Source of the DNA: Limnanthes douglasii subsp. nivea
Taxonomy: Eukaryota > Streptophyta > Magnoliopsida > Brassicales > Limnanthaceae
DNA: 64,000 nucleotides
Direction of reading: 5' to 3'
Assembly (NCBI GenBank): GCA_036936605.1
Contig: JAUPFV010000005.1
Location: forward strand, 52,472,742-52,536,741
Notes under the pieces: generated by a model
Seen by the model: the letters and a program-made list of their open reading frames with translations, nothing else
Told to the model about the DNA's origin: nothing
Database searches by the model: none
Shown here: positions 35,168 to 46,743 of the stretch, piece after piece
How positions within the stretch are numbered: the first letter of the stretch is position 1
How the letters are laid out: the number at the start of each line of letters is the position of its first letter
Made by a program: the position numbers and the translations under genes

Positions 35168-36139
35168 TGCCCAAACTTTTATTTTATATATAGAGTTCAA
35201 TTCAAATTTGATGCGTTCAATTATTTCACTTTTATGTAAAAAAAAATTCAGGAAAAGTAGAGTATGATGTACTTGTAGTACTTTCATGTACTTATTATTA
35301 CGGTAATATAATTTAACATGTGTTAATACCGCTTAAGACCAAAAATCTAATGATTACCCATTTAAAAATTATATTTTTATATTTGTTCGAAAAAAACCGT
35401 TTTAGTCAATTTTTTTTAAGAATACTAATATCTTAAATATCCCTAATTATTTATATAAAAGTTTTTAACCACCATACTTCACATTTTTTTTTAAAACTTT
35501 TTCCTCTATACGTGATAAGAACAGTGCCCTACTATTATAGGTGATGATAATTTTTTCACTTGATTTCTTGTTTTTCTTTTCTTTTCGTATGATTTTAATT
35601 GTGTTTTTAATTGATTATGCGAAGATACTTGACTCGCGTGTGTTTGGAAATTCGAATTTGAGTTTGAAATATCTGTTTTGGTTAGATATGTTTTCGTTCT
35701 TTACGTATTCTGAAAATCTGAATTTACTAGTTGTTTTTTAAATTCGAATGTGCTAATGTACTTTATTTCTCGCATTACAGTTAGTGTTTCGTTGATTTTA
35801 GTTTGTAGTGTGTATTTTTAAAAATTTTGTTCGCGCAACACGTTTTTGGGATTATCTGTAGGAGATGCGAAATGTGTTTTGTTTTGTACGTAATGATAAT
35901 TGCGCAACGTGTGTTTTTCTAGAATAGTAAATGCAAAACATATTTTTGATAGATGTGAAACGTCCTTATAGATAGATGTGAAACCTTTATATTATTTTTC
36001 ACTGATAGATGCGAAACATATATATTTCTTGTATTGGTAGATCCTAAACATATTTAGTGCTAGTTCCGAAACATTTGTATTTTTATCTACTGATAGCTGC
36101 AGAAATATGTATCTTTTACTGTAATGACAGATTCAAAAC

Positions 36140-38542
36140 ATGTTTATTTTTCTGTTTAATGCATGTACGTTATGTCTAGTATTCTGTATTTTTAAACTAA
36201 ATAGAGAGCTTGCAATTTGTGATCTTGGTGTGTTTACTGAGTTTGAAGATATTGTTAAATTTGTTTTAAGTAGATATGATACGTTGGTTCGGGGTAAATT
36301 AAAATTAAGATACTATTATGGTGATCTAGAAAACGTTATTTTAGGTTTTGATGGTGATTTAATTGCTTTGGTATCAGTTGTTGATAGTTTGAGTGTTCCG
36401 ACTGTTACTATTAAAGTTGAAAGTGATGTTGTTGTTAGTGATAATAGTAAAGAAACTGCTCAAATTATATTTGAAGCTTCAAATGAAAACATTGTTTGTG
36501 GAGAAACTGATGAAACTTCTGGTGTTAACGCTATTTGTCACAAGCACAAAGCACTTGCTATTGATGGTTGGGTTAATAAAATTATTGGTGTTGGGCAGGT
36601 GTTTGAAGAGTGTGCGGTAGGTTTAAGATTAGATGTTAGTCGTTTGGCTTTACAAGAAGGTTTTACTTTTAAATATTCACATAACAATAAACAAAGAGTA
36701 ATTGTCTAGTGCATGAAAAAAGATTCAAAGGGTTATCCTTGGAGATTATATGATAAACAAGAGAGGTCTAGTGGGTTTTTATTATTAAAAAGTATGTCTG
36801 AACTCATACATATGGGATTGGTTTTAGCAAAGATAATAGAAAGAATTTGTCATCGGATTTGATTGCAAATGAAATATGTGATTGTGTTAGGAGGAGAGTA
36901 GATTATATAGCTACAAGCGTGAAATTATTTTTTTATAATGACTACAATTTAGATATTTCTTACCGTGTTTCATGGCTTGATTTAGAGAAAGCTAAGAGGG
37001 CTGTATATGGACATAGTTATACTTCGTATAAATTACTTAAGAATTTTTTTAAGACATTGAAGATTCTTGATAGCAGCAGTGATTACATACTAGAGTATTC
37101 TTTGATTGGTTTACCAATGTTTTCAAACGTTGTTTTGTAGCATTCGATTCTTGTCTTTATGGTTTCAATTATTTTCGTCAAGTTGTATTTATTGATAGAA
37201 CTTTTTTATCGAGGAAATATAAAAGGGTGTTGCTATCTGCCTTAGCTAAAGATGGTAACAATGGTGAGTTTTTGTTATCTATTGTTTTATATTGTAATAG
37301 ATGTTATCTTTCTTATCTTATCTGCGAAAACAGGCTTGGATTGTAATAAAATATATGTGAAACCTTGGTATAACTAACTTGATAGACGCGGAATATTAGA
37401 GTATCAGTAAAGTAGTAGATGCGAAACACATATGTTTAGTATAATAGATACGAAACATTAATGTATTAGTAACTTGATAGATGCGAAACACTTATGTTTA
37501 ATATGGTAGATGTTATACGTACATTATAAGTAAATTGATAGATGTGAAACCCCTTGTATTCACTCATTTATGATATATTATCTTTTATATATTTATTGCA
37601 TGCATTTTCCCTATTGTATTTAGTATTGTTTTGTTTGAAGATACAGAGAATTGGTTATGGTTTTTGGAGATATTAAAACCCCATTTTTCGAATTGGCAAA
37701 TCACATTTATTAATGATCATCATTTAGATATTGTTAGTGTTGTATCTGCTATATTTCCATATTTCCATCATGTCTACTGTCTTTATTATCTTTTAAATAA
37801 TTTGAGGCAATGTTTAAGAGCTACATCGACAACATTTAAGGATATTATGGTTCAACTGTTTAAAAGATGTGCATATGTTGCTAATCAGAATTTGTTTATT
37901 CAGTATATGGATGATTTTCTTAAACAAGAAGGTTAGAAGGTTGAAAGTTTTTGTGATAATTTATCTCCCGACCAATATGCTTTTGCGTTTTTTAAAGGCA
38001 AGAAGTATGGTTCTATGGCGTCTACTCTAGCTGAGTTTTTTAACGATCAAGTCAAATAATTTTGTGGTTTTCCTATATTGGAGTTAATTGATAGGATAAG
38101 AGTTTTACAAATAAGTCAAATTTTGAGACGTTTTGGTGATGTTGAACGTTAGACTAGTGATTTGTGTCCTCAATTTGATAAAAAGTTTAAAGCTGATGTG
38201 GAAGCAGGTCGTCCATGGATGGGTCATTCGTCTATTCCTATTTTGCATGAAGTAATTTGTGATCCTGTTATGGTTGATGATCTTAGCGTGCATACTTGTT
38301 CTTGTGGGAAGTGGCAACATAAGTGTTTCCCGTGTGCTCATGCTTTAGATGTGTTATTTTATATAGATGCGGATCCTATGAAATATGTTGAGCCATGTTG
38401 TTTTGTAAACTCTTATAAGGAAACATATTCATATGGTATAGTTGAATTTACTACTTATGGTCAAACATCTACTTTATCAACTTCTCCAAATATACTTCAT
38501 CCAGTTTTAAAAAGAAGAATCGGACGACTTAAAAAGAAATAA
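36140..38542 (+). pseudogene. mudrA-like MULE transposase
   Basis: In order: an N-terminal region with LKLRYYYGD (36300-36330). Then the MuDR DNA-binding domain (VGQVFEECAVGLRLDVSRLA, FKYSHNNKQRVIV, a CMKKDSKGYPWRLYDK block). Then FYNDYNLDISYRVSWLDLEK and KRAVYGHSYTSYKLL before the catalytic domain. The MULE core reads CLYGFNYFRQVVFIDRTFLS and LLSALAKDGNNG, with the first catalytic Asp in FIDRTF. After the interruption it continues TENWLWFLEILKPHFSNW and FINDHHLDIV (second Asp). A SWIM zinc finger CSCGKWQHKCFPCAHAL follows at about 38297-38345, and the C-terminus ends PVLKRRIGRLKKK. Stops at 36707, about 37138, 37934, 38057 and 38150, and a shift near 36840, disable it. The start codon is uncertain. 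Confidence 0.86.
37289..37623. other. Motif-filled insertion or intron inside the transposase core
   Basis: The 335-bp block interrupts the transposase frame and carries about eight copies of the TAGATGCGAAAC motif. It is bounded by a perfect 9-bp direct repeat, TATTGTTTT (37280-37288 and 37624-37632). Collapsing one copy restores a continuous frame. It ends with TTTAG, and phase-compatible GT sites exist just upstream (the GT in GAGTTT or TTGTTA), so an intron is also possible. Confidence 0.6.
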
Positions 38543-39369
38543 ATTCCATATGGAGGAGAATTAAGTATTCGTTCTATAACGTTTTCTTGTTGCCGTAAAT
38601 ATGGTCATAATTGACGAACATGTGTAAACATTTTGTAAGATCAATGTAATTTTTTATACTTTTAGTTTTTCTGAGTTTTTTTTTTCATAATGAAAATAGA
38701 TTGGAACATTTAGATGGACCTTATAGATGCGAAACCTTATGTTATATATTCACCTGGTAGATGTGACACGTTTGATAAGCAAACTAGATCGAGTTGATAG
38801 ATGCGAAACAAGCTTTAACAAATTTACTGATTTCACTAGATGTGAAACGTTGTATAACAAAATTCATTTGTTTATTGTAGATGCGAAATAATTAAAACCA
38901 ACATAAATGGTTCTGATAGATGTGGAACCCCTAGATAACAAAATACTTAATATTTTGATAGATGCGCAACCTTGGATAATCAAATATATTGTACTATGAT
39001 AGATGCAAAACTTGGTATAACTAAATACATTGTTCTCATAGATGCTAAACCAGCTCATAACTACCTATATTTTTTGTGGTGATAGATGCAAAATCTATGA
39101 TAAGAAAATACATGGTTTTGATAGATGGGTTAAAAGATGTATACACACAGATAAATAAAAGAATTAAGTTCATTATGATAGAAGTGTAATACATGGTAAG
39201 TTTAATATTAGGAGATACAAGCTTAAAGAAAATATAAAACGGAGTCTCCATGTTCAAACTCTGATTGAGACTCTAAGTAGTCAGATTCTCCTTGTTAATT
39301 ACGGTCATCAAAACACAAAAAAACAAAAATTTGCTCCTAACGTTAGTTAAAAAAAAAACTGGAACCTTC

Positions 39370-39737
39370 CCCCTACCATCTGTTAGAGTCTTTTTCTTCA
39401 TCTTCAGAATTCTCTTCATCTTCAACTTCGTCTTTGTCTTCGTCTTCGTCTTCTTTGTCTTTGTCTTCATAGTCTTCATAATCCTTGTGGTCTCGTTTCC
39501 TCTTTTTCTTTAAAAAGACAGAAATAAGATCCTCATTGGATCGTTTTCGTCTTTAAAGAACAAATCTTTAGAATATTGTGATTGATAAAAGGAATTGTAA
39601 GTATCATCAGAGATATCATTAGATAATTCCTTTGTTGATGTTTGTTTCCAGAGTTCCTTTGTTTCAGACGAACGATTTGGAGAGCTGAAATCACTGTAAA
39701 CAGAGTCATCATCTAAAGAATAATTAAGATTTTGCAT
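39370..39737 (-). CDS. Short acidic/basic ORF, perhaps C-terminal exon of the Ulp1-like gene
   Basis: ATG at 39737 opens MQNLNYSLDDDSVYSDFSSP, Ser/Asp-rich, for 75 codons to 39510. In an overlapping frame the minus strand continues with basic clusters (RRKRS, KKKRKRDHK, possible nuclear signals). These lead into a repetitive Asp/Glu/Lys tract (DYEDYEDKDKEDEDEDKDE) to about 39370. A real frameshift or a splice junction must lie near 39545. It could be a separate small gene or the tail of the Ulp1-like gene on the same strand. I do not recognise a domain. Confidence 0.35.
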
Positions 39738-40859
39738 TTTTCAAAAAAACAATTTTTTTATGTATGAGAACTCAAAGTATGAACTGAACTTTATAGGATT
39801 AGCTAAACGTTTAATAAGCTTAAAAGTTTAGAAGAGTTTATAGTAATAATACGATATCCTGGTTGATATTTGTGAGCTTTGTAATTAATGCAATTTACTC
39901 ATGAGTATCTACTTTTTGTCAAATCATGTAAGTAAATGGCCAATCAAGATTTGAATTTAAAAAATAGATTAGAAATAGAAATAGTACATTACTTATAGAA
40001 ATATAATACTTATCTAAATGATAACTGGATGAAAAATAATTAAATCAAACGATGAGAAACATTTTCCAACAAAAAAGGACTAAAAATATATGCGAAATTT
40101 TCTTTACAAATCAAATAATAGATGCGAAATACTTTTTTTACATATGTGATAGATGCAAAACCTGGTTTACAAATCAAAAAGTAGATGTGAAACACGTCGT
40201 TTACATTTGTTTGATAGATGCGAGATAGGGCGACAAATGATATGGTAGATGCGAAACCTTCTATTTACATCTTTGATAGCTAAAAGTTTAAGAAGGTGAA
40301 AAGTTTAGAAGGTTTCATAGTAATAATATCTTTGTTGTTATTGGTTAGGTTTGTAGTTAATTTGATGTAATCATGTCCATCTACTTTTGTTAAATTATAT
40401 AAGTAAATAGCCAATCAAATATAATTAGTGGTTTTATTTTTGATTTGACATAATAGATTGAAGATTGGTAAACTACATTTATTAAAAAAACATAAAAATT
40501 CTCTAATTAGAACAGTAGATGGGAAACAGTTACCAAAAAGTAAGGCATGATAGATATGAAACACGTTATACACATGAAAGATAAATACGAAACCTCTTTA
40601 AATTTTTGATGGATTTGAAATGTTGTCTACAAACCAAATAGTATATACAAAACACATTGTTTACATTTTTAATAAATGCGAGACCTAAACTGTAAAACAA
40701 ACCCTTATTATAAACATTACAAACCAAATTACCACAAATATTACAAACCATCATCAATATTACAAAACATCAACCCAAAATCTGTTAGTGTTAGTTTCAT
40801 TAAGAAACATATAAAATATTTATGCTCTTATTAATGGTGCAATATCATAAGTTTTATGT

Positions 40860-42248
40860 AAGTCATGTTTCATGAAAAATATAATCTTTGAATTAATCGT
40901 AGACCATTACTCCGCAATCATGTGATCCAGGTCCTTGTGTAGGAATTTTTGCTAGACAAATTATCTTTATGGTTGCTTCCGCTCGTAAAATGTTTTTCTG
41001 TTGAAGGTTTGCAATATTTAATTTAATAGACATATAAAACAATTAGATGATATATATATATTATGAAATTATATTAGAAGAGAGACACTTACGAATCTTC
41101 CTCCAGTTTTTCTTGTTGGATCTGGATATTTGGGTATTGGGTTTAAATTTACTAGTTGTTTCATGTTCGACATCTATTACCAATAATGTCTAATAGTTAA
41201 CATTCCCAAGTTGGGCTTTTGTTAGAAGCGGAACAAAGATGTAACCTTATGTGATGCCTTGTATCTTATCGTCAACGTATGGTGTTACATCCATATTTTG
41301 GTTTAACATATGTTACATTGAAGCAGTAATATTTAGAAACGTTTTTGTTGATAAGTTAATATATGTTGTAAAAGTATAATATTCTTACCATTACGCTTCC
41401 AGATAAGTATGTTACTGGCATAAATTCTCTTGGACTTCTAGAAATAGGTATTCGAATTCGGTTTTTTAAGGGTGATATACATATAACCGTCGATTACCTA
41501 TGTTGTCAAAAGTAGAAACTAAAAGTTTGTTAATATATGTAATGGGAAGCAAGGTAAACAAATTAAATGTCAATTTAACTTTTACCATAGAGTCAATTTC
41601 ATCTTCGTCTACTATCTCCATCAAAGTACTAACAAAAATATTAGAACCTTGTACCTCTGGACGTGACGATAGTGTTCGATCAGAATTGTTTTCTCCTTTT
41701 AATTCAGTTCTAATTTGTAGTGTTCCTGTATGTCAATTGCAGCTATTACTTTGTTTATAAATTTTAATTCTTTTCTTGTAATTCCCATGATAGATAGTTC
41801 TTTAGAGATTTGATGTTAAGTATGATCCAAATTTAGTTCAAATGAAGGCCCTTCATCCAACTCTTTCTGCACAAATGGGAAACAATTGGAAACTGTAAGA
41901 AGAGATAGATATGAAATGTTTAGAAATACAATAGATTAGAAATAATAGAAACTACACTAGATGCGAAACCTAAGTAATTTTGATAGATGAGAAACCTATG
42001 TAATTTCAGTAGATGTGAAACCTATGTAACTTTGATAGATGAAAAACCACTGAAACTAAACTAGATGCGAAACAAGTAAAAATATAATAGATGCGAAGTC
42101 AGTGCAGTATGATAGATGCAAAAATAGTGTAGTCACTTACTTTTCTCTTTCGTATATCATTTTCAATTCTTATAATTTCGTTCTCAATTGTTGGGTCTTA
42201 GTGTCTGATTTGTGGCGTTTCTATTTTTTGAACTTCAGAGGCATGATT
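40860..42248 (-). pseudogene. Ulp1/C48 protease-like gene, catalytic (3') half
   Basis: The exon 42248-42141 has an AG acceptor and an AAAAG/GTAAGT donor. At 41300-41090, GYIFVPLLTKAQLGN and LLVIDVEHETT match the Ulp1 strand holding the catalytic His-Trp pair. Here the His position reads Tyr and the Trp position is TAG (41190-41195). That exon ends at GGRF with donor GTAAGT (about 41090). The next exon (about 41010-40900) contains LRAEATIKIICLAKIPTQGP followed by GSHDCGVMVYD. The oxyanion-hole Gln and the catalytic Cys (codon 40916-40914) are kept. Related proteins cleave SUMO from targets in the nucleus; this copy is broken. Exon 41880-41500 is only tentatively readable. Confidence 0.7.
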
Positions 42249-42441
42249 CTTTACAAAAAATAAAGCCGGACATTAGATGCGAAATACGTGTAAAAAACAT
42301 AGTTGCGGAACAAAGTTATATTTAAGACAAGCTGAAGATAAATGTGAAACAAGTATCTTTTGATAGATGCGAAATGTTGTATTATACAAAACTAGCATGC
42401 AAGTATGGGATACAGACATTAAATATACAGAAACTTATAAT

Positions 42442-42850
42442 TGGTGTGGATAATTATCGCCTGAGGGTAGTCTCGTAATTTGGTTGGTATTTTACAGTAG
42501 TATGTGGGTGTTATGTGTTTAGAGTAAAGAGTAGAGAGATAATTAAGCTGGCTGGTAGCAGTTAATTCTCATTACCCACACTTAATGCAGGTGGTTGGGT
42601 ATTTATACTCTGATGTTTGGGCTCTTATGGGCTTTCGGGTCATGTTTAATGGACCCGGGTCATGTTCAAAGACCCATGAGCTCTTAAGTAAGAGAGCAAG
42701 TATCTTAGTCAAGAAGTGTTTAGGTTTTTTAGTACTTTTGTCATAGTTCGAACAGTCCTATGGTCTGAGTGTTCGAAGTGATCTGTCCGGTCCGGAGGCA
42801 TTGGACCGAACTGTCCTTGTCCGGGGAGCATGCAGAATTCGGACTCAACA
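42442..42850 (-). repeat. 3' LTR of element C
   Basis: The plus-strand text starts TGGTGTGGATAATTATC and ends CGGACTCAACA. Next to it GGAGCCCCTTTTTTAG (42851-42866) is the complement of the polypurine tract. The inverse of TATAAATA lies near 42598-42605, although here it reads ATTTATACTC. Confidence 0.95.
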
Positions 42851-43019
42851 GGAGCCCCTTTTTTAGGTGTTTGCGCAAATACTCTTGCCAAAGACCTGAA
42901 AAACAGTCCGACATCAGGGGTAGTTTTTATCCGGACAGGTCTGTCAATTTGGGCTATGGGTTTATCCGGACAGATAAAGCTTCACGAATTCAAAATGGTT
43001 TTTGCCAGAGTTCGTGGGA

Positions 43020-43198
43020 CACGTGTCGCTCTCTGATTGGTTGCTTCAGCCGTTTTTTCACCTTGAATTTCGAACCCACCTTCTTCGAAAAACAACCTCT
43101 TAATTAAAGGTGGTGACATCAGCGCCGTCTTTTAATCATTGCCAAATTTTTCGAATTCTCCTAGGAATCAACTTTCTTTTTCAGATTTATTATAAATA
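43020..43198 (+). promoter_or_regulatory. Putative promoter of the extra ORF of C
   Basis: GACACGTGTC, a palindromic G-box (CACGTG 43020-43025), is followed by a nearby ATTGG (CCAAT box complement, about 43036). TATAAATA at 43191-43198 lies 107 bp before the ATG at 43298. A CT-rich leader (TTTCTCTCTC) follows, as in plant core promoters. B and A share the layout. Confidence 0.55.
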
Positions 43199-43297
43199 CA
43201 AACTCATTTTCTACTGTTTTACCATCTCCTTCAAGTTTACTCTGCAAAATCTCTCAAAGCTTTCTCTCTCTAAAGAAAAAAATTTGTTTGATAGTTT

Positions 43298-46258
43298 ATG
43301 TTTACAGCGAGGAACGCTTTTGTCAAAGGCGGGTGGCTCAACCTTTCTGAGTTAGAGAAGGCTCAAAAAGTCGAAAGAGAAAGACGGATCGCAGCAGGGT
43401 TACCCACCTCGCCTGTTGATAGACCAATCACCTCTGCTACCGAGTCAGACCGAGGCTCTTCTTCTTCTGAAGGCACTAAGCATAGAAAACTATTTCAAAC
43501 CAACCTCTCCCCCATAATCTCTGGTTCCTCAGTTCAGGAATCGGAGCCTGCTGTCGAGCCAGGAGTTACAGCCACTAGCCTAAAAAAACCATCTCCCTTC
43601 ATTGCAATGGGATCGGATACGGAGCACTCTCCTGAGAAGTTAGTCGATAGGAGGAAAGGCCGGTTGGTTAAAGGCCAAGGGTCAAAAAACACTCCCTCTA
43701 AGTCGGGGGCAAAGGACAGCAGCACCGGATCAGAGATGCCTATTAGAGCCCCCAAGGACAGGTTGTCCGGACCGGAGGGTTCCAATCCAAATATTCAACA
43801 AGAAACTTCTGTTCCAGACACTCTACCGGAGAGCAGAAATCAAAGGGGTACTGAGGCCCATCAGTCCGGATACAAGGCTGAATCAAATTTGAACCCTCCC
43901 CCCACTACAGCTGCTGAAATCCCTTTAACAATTATGGAGGAAGTGATGGAGGACTCTGTTGAAGAGGCCCCATTTGAGTCTGAGCCCTCCGGTCAGACCA
44001 GCAAAGAGATAGTTGGCAAGAAGGATAAAGGCAAGGAGAAATTATACTTGAGGCATCCGGATCTTTTGGAGAGCCTAGAAGGAAAAGTGGGGCCTTGTTT
44101 TCACAAGGTCAGCGCTAATTACCTCATTTCCTTACAAAAAATCAACTACGCATTCATCCACACTGCTGAGCTGGGCAGGATGCATACGAAGTGGGGCATT
44201 CCAGAAAACGTAAAGATCAGGATTCCTATACACCCGGAGACTCCTATGGATTGCAAGTTAAGCGAAGTGGTCATATTCACGGAGTTATTCAACTGGGGGC
44301 TCAGGTTCCCATTAGACCCAGAGATTGTCAGATATTTCTATCTGATAAAACTCTGTCCGAGCCAACTGAGCCCCAACGCTTGGTACACCCTCTTGTCTTG
44401 CATCATGGCATCAAGGCTGTCCGGGATCCCTCTGTCAATGGAGGAGTTTGCTGCAGTGGCCAGCCTGTGTAGAAACCACCACATCCCCTTTTACCACTTT
44501 AACATGGGGGATGACTTTAAGGCGGTGGATGATCTGTTGGAGGCAGAGAGGAATTGGAGGACTCAGTTCCTATTCGTCAGTGGTGCCTGGGAGAACGGCA
44601 AGAAGATCAAATCCGGAGAGAACCCAAGCCTCCTCAGAAGCAGGTGGAGGAGTGACCGTAAGTCCTCTACTTTATACTTTTGTTTCTTCCTTTCTTTTCT
44701 AACGTAGTTCGAACTAATGGGTCTCACTTTTGCCTTGGCAGTACTACCCAAGGAGTTTAGTGACTATCAGAAAGCCGGGCAGGTTACTTGTGGCAAGATT
44801 AATGCTTGGGCTGCTGAGAGATGGGGGAATCGATTCCATGCTGCTTTTACCAGTGGCAACTTGGCAAGGTCTCACCTGTGGAATACCACAGGTCGGAGAG
44901 ACTTGACTTGGGAGGAGCTCACCACCCAGCCTCCTCCGGACGTTGTGCATAAGAGGACCCATGAACCAGATGGGACACTCTTCCTGCCAAGCCGGGCCAA
45001 AGCCCCGAGCAAGATGAAAGGCAAGAAGAAGAAGGGCAAAAAGGTGGTGGGTGATGCTAACCCTCCTGATGCAGAGAAGGATGCTCCAACAGATCCGGAG
45101 GGGCCAGCCCAGAGCCAAATTGATGCTGCTCTCCTGGAAGTGGTGGAGCAAGAGACTGAGAAACAAGAAGCGAACCTCCCAAAACCTCCAAGGGCTTCTA
45201 AGAGGAATCGTAAACAGGGAAGCGAAGGCACAGACCGGGAGGCCAAGAAGAAGAAAACTTCTAAGGGAGACGAGCTTTCTCTCCGGGCTTCGGAGCCTTC
45301 TGTCCATGCTGACCCTGCTGACCCAACGCATGCCGAGGAGATTCCGGGCGACTTTCATACTGATGAGGTTGAGGGGAGAGATATCAACATCGATGGAGTA
45401 GACATCACCGGTCTTGGTGAGCTTGGTGAATACTTCCTCAATCTTCCCAGAGATGACTTTGTCGGGCCTTACCTTCCTCCAAGCACCTCCAACACGGTCA
45501 CTTTTAATGGTAAGACTTTTAGCGTTTCTAGTGAAAGAGATCCCATAGCCCACTCTTTGTTGAGCAACGTTCAGCGTGTACTTGTGTTTGAGAAACAAGT
45601 TCGAAACCGGGCTGATATCATCAAAGATCTCAAGTCTGACAAAGAGAAGTTGTCCGATGACCTTCGCACTACCACTTCCAATGCTGACATGTTAAAGGAA
45701 GAAAACGAGGAGTTGAAGAGAAACCAAACGGCAAGCACCACAAAAGTCGCCACTTTAGAGGAAACTATTAGAGATCTCTGGGAGAAGCTGTCCGGTCTGG
45801 AGAAAGACCTTAACACCTCAAAGGGAGAATCCAAAGCCAAGGATCAAATCATCACCAACCTGACCAATGACAAAATCGCTCTTGAGAATACAGCATCTAA
45901 GGTTGCCGAGGAGAAAGCGACTTTGCTAAAGGATCAGGAGGCCAAGATTCAAACCAAGATTGATGCTTATGCCAATAATGTGATCGACACTCAGGAGGAG
46001 ATGTATGCCAAGGTGAAGTCTGATATGGTCCTTCTCTTCCATGAGAAGTTTCCAAAGAAGAACTTGGGGGATTTATGGCTTCATGTTGAGCCTGAAGACC
46101 TCCTGTATCATACGATGGCCGAAGGCGATAGGTATGGCTACTCTAGTGATTCCTCAGATGACGAAGAACACACCGGGGAGAAAATTGGAGAAGAGGAAGA
46201 CGATCCTAAGGGAAAGAAGGTAGATGAAGGTGAGCCATCTTCAAAGGCTCAACCTTAA
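43298..46258 (+). CDS. Intact extra antisense ORF of element C, two exons, 958 aa
   Basis: Exon 1 is 43298-44657 and exon 2 is 44742-46258. The intron 44658-44741 has GTAAGT and TTGGCAG borders, and removing it leaves 2877 bases (959 codons including stop) with no stop. Residues 1-200 are Ser/Pro/Gly-rich and low in complexity. Residues about 240-455 form the Transposase_28-like domain (YLISLQKINYAFIHTAELGR, KLSEVVIFTELFNWGLRFPL, PNAWYTLLSCIMASRLSG, FVSGAWENGKKIKSGE). Residues about 540-640 are Lys-rich (KGKKKKGKKVV, KKKKTSKGDE: nuclear-signal-like). A long coiled coil occupies about 760-900, then FHEKFPKKNLGDLWLHVEPE and an acidic tail. The reported role of such ORFs in Tat elements is unknown. 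A structural or regulatory protein of the element is the natural guess. Confidence 0.85.
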
Positions 46259-46743
46259 CTTATGATTTACTTTGTTTATTTTTTATTCAGACTAAAGTCC
46301 TTGGAAGGCCAAGGCATTCTTTTTTGTAATTGTGTCCGGTATCTGACCGGACAAGTTTTTTGTTCTACTCTGACCATTCAAAAGTCCTTGGATGGCCAAG
46401 GCACTTTAAGTTATTTCAATGAATGTTTCTGTTTTGCACAAATCTCACCTTCTTTCATTGATTGTTCCAATTTTGATGGCTAGAGTTTAAGTAGCCTTTA
46501 ATCATTTCATAGTGAGAGTGTTTAAGTTCTTCGGCTAGAGTTTAAATGACCCTTAGTTATTTCAATCTGGATAGTGTGACAAAGGAAAAAATTTAAAACA
46601 CTTGGAAAGTTTTTTAAGAAGGCATCATATTTCATTCAAAAGCCCGGACACCTCATTAAAACCTCCCCGTGCCACGAGGGAGGAAAGAGTATGCCCCCAA
46701 ATATTTACATGGATGTTTAAACAAGTAAATATTTACACAAATG
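46259..46743. other. Spacer between convergent genes of C, with two hairpins
   Basis: CCTTGG-NNGG-CCAAGG occurs at 46299-46314 and 46386-46401, mirroring the two hairpins of B. The rest is AT-rich 3' sequence shared with B, including the CCTCATTAAAACCTCCCCGTG block. No ORF is present. Confidence 0.6.

Larger units (their letters stand above)
35860..42375 (+). repeat. Interspersed GATAGATGCGAAACC motif array, left part
   Basis: The 15-bp core GATAGATGYGAAACC (often only TAGATG-GAAAC) recurs every 25-45 bp, always on the plus strand, in five blocks: 35860-36140, 37300-37560, 38720-39190, 40085-40690 and 41900-42375. Spacers are AT-rich and not conserved. The blocks coincide with the 5' region and interior gap of the transposase gene, the intergenic region, and the introns or 3' part of the Ulp1-like gene. 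Recognisable exons lack the motif. I count roughly 50 copies here by eye. Confidence 0.85.

Noticed and set aside
39292..39513. 73-residue hydrophobic ORF rich in Phe and Val as a membrane peptide
   Set aside because: It is the complement of the Asp/Glu/Lys repeat tract on the minus strand; simple-sequence DNA explains it.
44744..45598. 284-residue ORF opposite exon 2 of the extra ORF of C
   Set aside because: It mirrors a coding exon on the plus strand and has no recognisable domain or equivalent in A.
43298..46258. Extra antisense ORF as a DNA transposase, as the Transposase_28 name suggests
   Set aside because: No DDE-type motif is visible, and the gene always lies inside LTR elements; the family name is historical.
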